Position numbers and translations under genes: made by a program. From Acetobacteraceae bacterium (GTDB lineage Bacteria; Pseudomonadota; Alphaproteobacteria; Acetobacterales; Acetobacteraceae): DNA of 6,355 bases. The DNA is taken from positions 1 to 6,355 of the forward strand of contig JAFAHH010000295.1 in the NCBI GenBank assembly GCA_019237355.1, given 5' to 3'. Positions 1 to 5,083 of this stretch are shown one piece after another. The stretch's first letter is position 1, and each line of letters begins with the position of its first letter. The notes under the pieces were generated by a model. It was given only the letters and a program-made list of their open reading frames with translations. It searched no databases and had not been told where the DNA came from.

Positions 1-42
1 CTAGAGCGGGATGGCTTTTCGCGTAACGTCATTCCGCTCTAG
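1..42. repeat. Imperfect hairpin of the TAGAGCGGGATG repeat family
   Basis: Arms 1-15 and 28-42 are near-perfect reverse complements (CTAGAGCGGGATGGC against GTCATTCCGCTCTAG, two wobble-type differences) around a 12 nt loop. The arm sequence recurs at 330-367 and 1609-1643, so this is a dispersed repeat unit, not a chance palindrome. It starts at the first base of the window, so any larger element it belongs to is cut off on the left. Confidence 0.75.
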
Positions 43-85
43 CAGGCTGGCGGAAAGGCGTTAAAGTCCGTCCGTTCGTAAAGCA

Positions 86-270
86 ACGAAAGAAAGCCAG
101 GGGCTTTGCCCCTGGACCCCAGCAAAGGCAGAGCCTTTGCAATCCAATCACTTGGCGGATGGGATCTGGGGCCTTTCGGCCCCGTCATGCGAACAGCATG
201 CTCTTCGCACGACGCATGACGGGTCCAGGGCAGAGCCCTAGCCTTCCTGTTTCAGCAGACTGCTAGAGCG
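86..270 (+). repeat. Left arm of a long inverted repeat; five hairpins in tandem
   Basis: This stretch reappears as its reverse complement at 2288-2488, with roughly nine in ten or more bases matching by eye apart from two indels. It is made of successive palindromes: CCAGGGGC/GCCCCTGG (97-115), GCAAAGGC/GCCTTTGC (122-140), GGGGCC/GGCCCC (168-183), CCCGTCATGCG/CGCATGACGGG (181-191 with 213-223) and AGGGC/GCCCT (227-239). It runs into the motif CTGCTAGAGCG, which also begins the neighbouring hairpin element. There is no open frame of note. It looks like a non-coding, REP/MITE-like dispersed repeat. Similarity to the inverted copy may extend outwards to about base 62 with a short indel. Confidence 0.85.
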
Positions 271-367
271 CGATGGCTTGAGGCGGAATCGTCGGAAAGC
301 CTGAATCGCGCTCTCAAAGCAAAAAATCCTAGAGCGGGATGACTTGACCTAAAGCCATCCCGCTCTA
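261..367 (+). repeat. Composite double-hairpin element, left copy
   Basis: Two hairpins lie in tandem. The first pairs 265-274 (AGAGCGCGAT) with 305-314 and 275-279 with 297-301, leaving a three-base bulge. The second pairs 330-345 with 352-367 (a 16 bp stem with one mismatch and loop GACCTA). The same two-hairpin order, with nearly the same sequence, occurs in the same orientation at 1472-1644 on the other side of the aldolase gene. The right arm of the second hairpin carries the TAG stop codon of that minus-strand gene at 365-367. Confidence 0.8.
330..367 (-). terminator. Hairpin at the 3' end of the aldolase gene, possible terminator
   Basis: Read on the minus strand, the 16 bp stem begins exactly at the TAG stop codon of the aldolase gene. 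After the stem come AGGATTTTTT and further bases, so a T-run (complement of 321-327) follows within four bases of the hairpin. A stable stem plus T-run is the layout of an intrinsic terminator. The hairpin is also a dispersed repeat, so termination may be an acquired role. No transcript evidence is available. Confidence 0.5.
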
Positions 368-1396
368 AGCCTCAGCTCCGGGGTGAGGCGGCCGGCTCCC
401 CGTCAGATAGCCGTGCTCCGGAACTCCGGGCAGGTGGCCGAGGATGTCCTCCGCGGCAGCCAAAAGCTCCAGCGGCAGCCGATTGCCGGAGGCCGTCAGC
501 GGCGGCGGGGCATCGCGCCAGTTGCGCCCCATCGCGCGCAGATGATCGCCCGCGCGGTTGGCATTGGAAAACGGATTGCCGAACGGGACTGGCTGTGCCG
601 CTTCGAACAAAGCGTCAACCAAGCCAGCCATAACCATGGAAAGCTGGGTCGCACGGCGGGTGTGACCCGCCTGATGTAACGCAACCATGCGCCGCAGCAA
701 CGAACCGAAAACATTTCCGGTGCTGAGCAGCCAGCCGTCATAAGGACCGGTCGGCCGCAGCGACTCAATGTACTTTCCTTCAGCGCCCCGGACCAAGAGC
801 ACCTGACCCAGCCCTCCGGCTTGCGCCACCGTGTCCTCGCCGCTCGTATCCTTGAACATTGTAACCCGAGGATGCCTGGCCAGGTGACGCATCGCCTCCG
901 GGCTGATTCGGCATCCCGTTATCTGCGGCAATTGATAGACGGCGATATTGCTCTGCGTATTGCCGATAATGGTCTCGTAGTGGTGCAAGATCGTGTCGTC
1001 GTTCGCGTCCGCGTCGATCGGTGGGCAGACGGCGATTCCGGCGTATTCGCCGGCCGGCCGTCCCTCTTCGGCCAGATTGCGTTCCAGAGCCTGTGCCCAG
1101 GCCACGACCTCGCCCGTCGTGGGGCGCAACGCTCCGAACAGAAGCCGGCAGTCCCCGAACACGTCCGCACGTCGCGTCAGCCGGACAATTTCCAGAAACT
1201 GGTCGAGGCCGATCTCCCACCCATCGCCCGTCGACCCGGCCAGCAGGAACTGCTTTACAGATGGCTGGATCGCCCGGATATGGGCGGCCATTCGGGCGCT
1301 ATCGACGACGACATTGCCTCCACCCCCCTGATAGTGGGTCAGCAATGGCACCCAAATTGGGTCGGCGATCCGCGTGTTCTGAGATGCTAATGCCAT
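365..1396 (-). CDS. DapA-like (DHDPS/NAL family) class I aldolase or dehydratase
   Basis: The 343-residue protein belongs to the dihydrodipicolinate synthase/N-acetylneuraminate lyase superfamily of TIM-barrel, Schiff-base-forming enzymes. Visible family marks are GSTGDG at residues 54-59 (the GTTGE-type pyruvate-binding loop), YQLP with the catalytic Tyr at 154, the Schiff-base Lys182 in MFKDTSGE, and LSTGNVFG at 224-231. It is longer than typical DapA (about 290 residues), with extra C-terminal sequence. The position matching the substrate-carboxylate-binding Arg138 of E. coli DapA appears to be Ile159 (YQLPQITG against YNVPSRTG), so a role in lysine biosynthesis is unlikely. Another 2-keto-acid substrate, perhaps sugar-acid or hydroxy-acid derived, is an inference. 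The ATG at 1394-1396 has GGGGAG (1403-1408) six bases upstream. The gene stands alone between two copies of a hairpin element. Confidence 0.88.
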   Translation of the reverse strand: MALASQNTRIADPIWVPLLTHYQGGGGNVVVDSARMAAHIRAIQPSVKQFLLAGSTGDGWEIGLDQFLEIVRLTRRADVFGDCRLLFGALRPTTGEVVAWAQALERNLAEEGRPAGEYAGIAVCPPIDADANDDTILHHYETIIGNTQSNIAVYQLPQITGCRISPEAMRHLARHPRVTMFKDTSGEDTVAQAGGLGQVLLVRGAEGKYIESLRPTGPYDGWLLSTGNVFGSLLRRMVALHQAGHTRRATQLSMVMAGLVDALFEAAQPVPFGNPFSNANRAGDHLRAMGRNWRDAPPPLTASGNRLPLELLAAAEDILGHLPGVPEHGYLTGSRPPHPGAEA

Positions 1397-1402
1397 GGTG
1401 CA

Positions 1403-1408
1403 CTCCCC
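1403..1408 (-). promoter_or_regulatory. Ribosome binding site of the DapA-like gene
   Basis: On the minus strand GGGGAG lies six bases before the ATG at 1394-1396. It fixes the start and supports this frame over the overlapping opposite-strand frames. I could not identify a convincing -35/-10 pair in the roughly 75 bases between this site and the hairpin element that begins at 1472. Confidence 0.65.
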
Positions 1409-1471
1409 AAAACCTGTCTTACATCGCGGGAGGGCCGCGCCCCTCTATCAAGCTGGCCCGCTGCGGGCGTC

Positions 1472-1644
1472 TGCTAGAGCGCAATGGCTTGAGGCGGACT
1501 CGGGTTCCCACTTCGCAAGCCCGGGGTCCCATTTTGCGGGCAAAATGGGGGCCCGGATTGGGGTCCCGGTCTCGGAGAGCCTGAATCGTGCTCTTAAACC
1601 AAAGTTTCTAGAGCGGGATGGCTTTACCTAAGTCATCCCGCTCC
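1472..1644 (+). repeat. Composite double-hairpin element, right copy with internal insertion
   Basis: Bases 1472-1498 match 261-287 at 26 of 27 positions. The right part, from GAGAGCCTGAATCGTGCTCT (1576-1595) through the second hairpin (arms 1611-1624 and 1630-1643, loop TACCT), matches 296-366. Compared with the left copy this one carries about 75 extra bases (roughly 1499-1572). The insertion contains its own palindrome, CCCATTTTG/CAAAATGGG (1528-1536 with 1541-1549), and two GGGGTCCC words (1523-1530 and 1560-1567). The element lies upstream of the aldolase gene, in the same orientation as the left copy. Confidence 0.8.
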
Positions 1645-1945
1645 ACGTGGGGTTTCAACAATATCCGCCCAGCGCGATGGTGAAAAGCACAACCATCGCT
1701 TCCGCCTCGTGGCGATCTTCAAGCGGCGTGGTCGGGAGGAGGCTGTCAAGGCTGAGGCGCCTAAGGGCCGCAGTAATCTGTGTCACGATAACGGATAGTG
1801 TGACAGTGCCGAGTCTGTGGTTCGGTGCAGGATGTTGCGGCGAGCGGTTCGCTGCTCAGCGTGGGTCTGCAAAGACATGTTCGTCAGCGTGCAGGCAAAT
1901 ATTGTAGCGTCGGCTGCGCGCTGCGACGCCGCCTCTGCCAGCCGT
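1645..1945. other. Spacer with no gene recognised
   Basis: No reading frame here has a ribosome binding site or recognisable product. The plus frame 1667-1798 is open and rich in charged residues (it includes FRLVAIFKRRGREEAVK) but has no start and matches nothing I know. Given the methyltransferase relic just downstream, this may be further decayed coding DNA, but that cannot be shown. Confidence 0.4.
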
Positions 1946-2107
1946 TGGTTTGGTTTACGCGGATCCGAAGTGGCATCTAGCGACGAAAGCGAAAAGGCGC
2001 AAGGTAAGAGCCCAAGCAGGCATCACGAACCTATGATCATCGATGCTATGCGCCGGCTTCCCGTTGGGGATGTAGCAGCGTCCGATTCCGTGCTCGCTGT
2101 ATGGGCT
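1946..2107 (+). pseudogene. Fragment of an MT-A70-family adenine methyltransferase
   Basis: In the frame open from 1817 to 2146, the segment GKSPSRHHEPM (2003-2035) followed by LPVGDVAASDSVL (2057-2095) and Trp (2102-2104) matches, without gaps, the middle of MT-A70 proteins. Those have the pattern GKSP..HY..M..D.I..LPV.dlAA.DavLflW, common in phage and prophage adenine-N6 methyltransferases. Family members are usually about 180-220 residues and carry a catalytic DPPW motif just before this segment. Here the corresponding place reads SASRWF, so the motif is lost. After the tryptophan the frame diverges at once and stops at 2144-2146, and no other frame carries the missing C-terminal half. It is therefore a decayed remnant, probably of phage or plasmid origin. 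The family match rests on pattern recall, not on a search. Confidence 0.6.
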
Positions 2108-2260
2108 TATAGACGGCGTTGGTTATGTCATTCCTACGGATTGTAACGGCGCGCTTGAGTGCCAGTGCCGCAGGCAACACGCTGCTTGAGAATCGGCTGC
2201 AATGAGCCTTGCGCGCAGGCAAGAAATATAAGCACTGCTGCGACCAGCGTTGTCTAAAGA
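2108..2260. other. Spacer with no gene recognised
   Basis: This lies between the methyltransferase fragment and the next hairpin. All three plus frames were read for the missing C-terminal half of the methyltransferase and none showed it. No other signal was seen. Confidence 0.4.
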
Positions 2261-2295
2261 CTAGAGCGCTCCCAGTCAGACTGGAAGCGCTCTAG
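2261..2295. repeat. Hairpin with CTAGAGCGCT arms
   Basis: Arms 2261-2276 and 2280-2295 form a 16 bp stem with one mismatch and a three-base loop (CAG). Its outer ten bases, CTAGAGCGCT, belong to the same family as the hairpins at 1-42 and 261-367. It abuts and overlaps the right arm of the long inverted repeat, just as the 261-314 hairpin abuts the left arm. Confidence 0.75.
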
Positions 2296-2488
2296 CAGTG
2301 TACTGAAAAAGGCCAGGGCTCTGCCCTGGACCCGTCATGCGTCGTGCGAAGAGCACGCTCCTCGCGTGACGAGCATGCTGTTCGCATGACGGGGCCGAAA
2401 GGCCCCAGACCCCATCCACTAACTGATTGGATTGCAAAGGCTCTGCCTTTGCTGGGGTCCAGGGGCAAGGCCCCTGGCCTTCTTTCGT
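2288..2488 (-). repeat. Right arm of the long inverted repeat
   Basis: This is the reverse complement of 86-270, with the same series of palindromes, including GGGGCCGAAAGGCCCC (2391-2406) and GCAAAGGC/GCCTTTGC (2434-2452). It differs by a handful of substitutions, a short deletion, and about 20 extra bases around 2352-2371 within the loop of the long CGTCATGCG stem. Those extra bases look like a diverged duplication of the adjacent GAGCATGCT segment. No coding content is evident. Confidence 0.85.
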
Positions 2489-2566
2489 CCGACCGACTTC
2501 AACGTTTTCCCGCAGCCTTTTATGCCGAGCCAAATTTGGGCAACGGCAGAAATCACGTGACCGCTC

Positions 2567-3772
2567 TCAGGGAACCAGCCATCCGGCAATCAGGGCGGCA
2601 AGGCTGATAGTGGCGAGAATCTTGCGCCAGCGAGCACCTGCCGCCGTGACTCCAAAGGCGATGGCATGAGCTAAGGACGGCCAGAGCGGTAGGTAGTAGC
2701 GGAAGGAGGCCGCCGGCAGGCTGAAGCCAAGGTTCGCCGACGCGAACCACAGGTGGACCGGCAATACCAAGGCGAATGCAGCGTCGCCCGCCACGCCAAT
2801 CGCGCCCCGCGGTTCATGTCTGAACGGCCAAGCAAGCTTACCGCCGCAAGCTGCACAAGCGACCATCGCCCAGAACAACAAAATCGCCAAGACGGCGCCC
2901 ATCTGTGTAATCGGCCATTCTCCCGTATGCGAAATCACCCAAGTGTTGCCGAGGGTGAGCAGGAAAACCGGCAGGTAGGCCGCAAAACAGTCCATCTGGA
3001 GGACGTTTCCAAAATCCTCCGCCACCACCGGCACGAGCTTGCCATACCTCATGACGATCAAGAGATACGGGATGGAGCCGACCACGATGGCGAACCCGAT
3101 ACTGAGCAACACGGATAGCCGAAGTCGGGTCCTTAGAAGGAGGAAAATGCCTATCCACACTCCGACCGCGAGACCCGCGCTCAGCTTGGCCCAAAGGGCG
3201 AAGAGCAACCCAAGCCCTATTGCGGTAGGCCCTCGCCAGCAGCGCCGCTCTTCTTGAATAGCGCCCCAGTACGCGAGCGCTCCGCCCAGGAATGCGAGGG
3301 AGTCGTTCGAAACTTGGCCAGAGACGGAAATCAGCTTGGGGCAGAGCGCGACCAGTAGGCAAAATAGCACAAGTACCAGCCGATCCCGCCCGAACGGGCG
3401 CGTTCCCGCATTAAGAACCGCCATTACGCCAATTAACAGTAGGGCGGCGGACGCTAGACGCGGCGCCAAAATGGCCTGCGCCGGTGGGAGCGCCCGGTTC
3501 AGAACCAAGGCCATCAAGACGTAAAAGGGGGACGGATGGGTGAGATAGTTCGATCGGTGGTCCCATTGGCCTAGATCACGCCAATCCCAAAGAGAAAGTC
3601 TCCTCTGCTCCTCGAACCGCGGCAGCACGCGCCCAGTCTCCTGCAGATGAGCGGCATAGGAGATGTGCTCGAGCTCGTCGAAGACGCCCGGGAACTCGGT
3701 GAATTCGATGCTCGCAATGCAGGCAATTAAAGACAGGAGGCCGCAGACAATCGGAATTGCACGATGATCCAT
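2567..3772 (-). CDS. Polytopic membrane protein, probable GT-C-fold glycosyltransferase
   Basis: The 401-residue protein is strongly hydrophobic, with about ten to twelve predicted membrane spans (for example near residues 4-21, 102-122, 131-150, 183-212, 217-240, 288-310, 326-348 and 384-400). The first long non-cytoplasmic loop holds FDELEH (31-36), the place of the acidic metal- or lipid-binding motif in GT-C enzymes. It is followed by THPSPFYVLMAL (78-89), SNDSLAFLGGALA (155-167) and RYYLPLWPSLAHAI (358-371), all like PMT/ArnT or DUF2142-type proteins. These use polyprenyl-phosphate sugars to glycosylate cell-envelope targets. The actual donor and acceptor cannot be told. The protein is on the short side for the family, lacking a long soluble C-terminal domain. 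The ATG at 3770-3772 has GGAG four bases upstream. No partner gene adjoins it. Confidence 0.75.
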   Translation of the reverse strand: MDHRAIPIVCGLLSLIACIASIEFTEFPGVFDELEHISYAAHLQETGRVLPRFEEQRRLSLWDWRDLGQWDHRSNYLTHPSPFYVLMALVLNRALPPAQAILAPRLASAALLLIGVMAVLNAGTRPFGRDRLVLVLFCLLVALCPKLISVSGQVSNDSLAFLGGALAYWGAIQEERRCWRGPTAIGLGLLFALWAKLSAGLAVGVWIGIFLLLRTRLRLSVLLSIGFAIVVGSIPYLLIVMRYGKLVPVVAEDFGNVLQMDCFAAYLPVFLLTLGNTWVISHTGEWPITQMGAVLAILLFWAMVACAACGGKLAWPFRHEPRGAIGVAGDAAFALVLPVHLWFASANLGFSLPAASFRYYLPLWPSLAHAIAFGVTAAGARWRKILATISLAALIAGWLVP

Positions 3773-3936
3773 GTCTCTCCGAATTCAGTGGCTCAGCATT
3801 TATGATACAGGCCGCTGCGGCTAAGCTCCAGCGCCTTCCCCAGCCATGCCAACGGCAGTTTGTGGCTGCGATCAAATCACACTCTTCCTTCAGCATCCCG
3901 GCTTTGCCGAGCCTGCCGCCGCGCACTGCGCAATTC

Positions 3937-4098
3937 CTTGGGCGCATCCGATGGGGCGCCGCGTCCTCCTGAAGAAATCAACGGCCTGGCTTACCTTACC
4001 GCTTCCGGAACGTCATTGAGCTTTTTTTCGGCAAGCTCTTCGAGCAGATCGCCAACTGAGTAGGCACCGCGCTAGCCTGCCGAATGACCCCGATTTGG
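3937..4098 (+). pseudogene. Degenerate transposase C-terminus (IS5-like)
   Basis: One plus frame, interrupted by stops at 3970-3972 and 4057-4059, reads YRFRNVIELFFGKL (3997-4038) and then FEQIAN (4039-4056). This matches the conserved end of DDE transposases of IS5-type elements, Y..RN.IERFF.KLK..R.IATRYDK, which contains the catalytic glutamate region. Upstream, RNQRPGLP (3973-3996) resembles the preceding PP..NR..P segment. Downstream, VGTALA and IW (4060-4098) resemble the degraded tail. The catalytic Glu of RNVIE (4018-4020) is kept, but the following Arg is Leu, and the rest of the gene is absent or scrambled. No terminal inverted repeats were found. It is an old insertion-sequence relic. 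Assignment to IS5 rather than a related family is uncertain. Confidence 0.6.
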
Positions 4099-4343
4099 AA
4101 ATCCCTACCGGCCTAGCGCCCTCGCCCCCGGCGATTCGGTTGCCAACGAACGAACCGCGCAACGCCTTCTTGCTTAACAGCCCTGCACGGCTCCCGGGCG
4201 GCCGGGCGAGACGGTTCTAGGTTGCCGGCTGGGAACGCGGTTGTCTTCTGATCTCCGAGCACGCATTGGGCTTGCGTGATGGCGTGCAGCGCGTCATCGT
4301 GTCATTTGCGATGCTACCGTGCTTCAAGCCTCGGAGACTCACC
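4099..4343. other. Intergenic region upstream of the cysteine-rich gene
   Basis: No gene was seen. It presumably carries the promoter of the following secreted-protein gene. The GC-rich palindromic run near 4193-4208 (CCCGGGCGGCCGGGCG) is notable, but I could not assign -35/-10 elements or an operator with confidence. Confidence 0.35.
4333..4336 (+). promoter_or_regulatory. Ribosome binding site deciding the start of the cysteine-rich gene
   Basis: GGAG lies seven bases before the ATG at 4344. It decides for this start over the in-frame ATG at 4266, which would add 26 residues and hide the signal peptide. Confidence 0.7.
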
Positions 4344-4595
4344 ATGCGATACCTCGCTTTCAGCTTGGCGCTTACCGCCGCCATTACGTTCGGTGGTGGA
4401 ACGGCCCTCGCAAACACCTGCGTAGCTGAGAACTTAACCTGCCCCACAACCATGCCCATCGACGGCTATTGCGAGTGTACATCCCACGGCACAACCAAGG
4501 GCGGTACGGTGGTCGCAAAACCCCCATCCCATAAACGGCAAAATGCGACCGCCGGGGGGTGCGGCGCGCACCCGGACGCACCAGGCTGCCGCTAA
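4344..4595 (+). CDS. Small secreted cysteine-rich protein of unknown function
   Basis: The 83-residue product begins with a clear Sec signal peptide: a positive start (MR), a hydrophobic core and a cleavage site after ALA at residue 23. The mature protein of about 60 residues contains six cysteines, spaced C-x6-C-x9-C-x-C-x26-C-x8-C, which suggests three disulfides or metal binding in the periplasm or outside the cell. The middle part, PIDGYCECTSHG, resembles a loose pattern (P.G..C.C) seen in many small alphaproteobacterial exported proteins of unknown role. The C-terminal third is rich in Gly, Pro and Lys. The start at 4344 is supported by GGAG and by the signal peptide. No function is proposed. 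It lies alone, with more than 100 bases to the next possible gene. Confidence 0.75.
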   Translation: MRYLAFSLALTAAITFGGGTALANTCVAENLTCPTTMPIDGYCECTSHGTTKGGTVVAKPPSHKRQNATAGGCGAHPDAPGCR

Positions 4596-4703
4596 CGAGT
4601 TCCCGGCCGAGACATCGAGGGGCGACGGACTTAGAGAGCCGCAAACAGGTCGGAAACTCGGAACCAAACGCGCCGTTTCATAATCATCAGAGCTTCGTGC
4701 GCC

Positions 4704-4841
4704 ATGCCCTTCGACAGCACCGGCCAGTGGCCTCCCCGATCTCCGCCCCACGTTCCGTCTGGCCGGGGCGGGATCCGGAGCTTCGTTATTGCTTGGATGG
4801 TGGCGTGCTGCGCCGCTGGCGTGCTCGCGCTGTTACTTTAA
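4704..4841 (+). CDS. Possible 45-residue single-span membrane protein
   Basis: An ATG-started frame encodes a proline-rich hydrophilic N-terminus (MPFDSTGQWPPRSPPHVPSG, 1-20), a short basic stretch (RGGIR) and a C-terminal hydrophobic helix of about 20 residues (26-45, including two adjacent cysteines) that ends in LALLL before TAA. This tail-anchored layout is typical of real small membrane proteins and less likely by chance. However, no strong Shine-Dalgarno sequence precedes the ATG, and the protein matches no family I recognise. If real it would sit in the inner membrane. Its neighbours give no clue to its role. Confidence 0.4.
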   Translation: MPFDSTGQWPPRSPPHVPSGRGGIRSFVIAWMVACCAAGVLALLL

Positions 4842-4993
4842 CAGCAGCAGTCTCAGCGCGCGTCGAGGCTTCTTACTGCTCGCAGATCGGACCGCGCGTT
4901 TCCACGTGAGTGGAGGCCGCGCTAGGATTGGCGGCCAACATCGATCCGGCTTACCATGAAGACGGCGCAGCGAGTTATCCGGAGATGCCGGCA

Positions 4994-5083
4994 ATGCCTG
5001 TCGTCCGCATCATTTACCTCACCTTCCGCCGGGGCCAGGCCGAACTGGCGGAACGAAACTGGAAGCGCGAATCGATCGATTGA
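4994..5083 (+). CDS. Possible short ORF coupled to the molybdoenzyme gene
   Basis: The frame is open from 4910 and ends with TGA at 5081-5083, directly followed by the ATG of the molybdoenzyme gene. Third positions are GC-rich, as in genuine genes here. The best start is the ATG at 4994, nine bases after GGAG (4981-4984), giving MPVVRIIYLTFRRGQAELAE and nine more residues (29 in all). An ATG at 4985 is also possible. A GTG at 4910 would give 57 residues but has no ribosome site. It may be a leader whose translation hands ribosomes to the next gene, which lacks its own strong ribosome site, or the tail of a decayed gene. The product is not recognised. Confidence 0.35.
   Translation: MPVVRIIYLTFRRGQAELAERNWKRESID

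Noticed and set aside
86..270. Series of palindromes considered as a CRISPR array or a structured RNA
   Set aside because: The palindromes differ from each other, there are no equal-length repeats with unique spacers, and the unit recurs inverted at 2288-2488, which fits a dispersed repeat. No riboswitch core was recognised.
821..1390. 189-codon plus-strand open frame across the aldolase gene
   Set aside because: It is antisense to a gene with full family motifs and a ribosome site, and its translation resembles no protein. A GC-rich shadow.
1409..1455. TTGATA-like -35 upstream of the aldolase gene
   Set aside because: No -10 hexamer at an acceptable spacing; not enough to call a promoter.
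1667..1798. Plus-strand frame rich in Lys, Arg and Glu (FRLVAIFKRRGREEAVK), suggestive of coding
   Set aside because: No start codon, no ribosome site and no recognised family; the repeat element runs into it. It may be decayed coding DNA, but this cannot be supported.
3576..3947. 123-codon minus-strand frame overlapping the start of the membrane protein gene
   Set aside because: It overlaps the membrane protein in another frame, has no ribosome site and low-complexity content, and matches no family.
3986..4068. Minus-strand open stretch reading YSVGDLLEELAEKKLNDVPE, gene-like in look
   Set aside because: It has a stop just upstream and no start codon, and it is exactly antisense to the transposase relic, which explains the sequence better.
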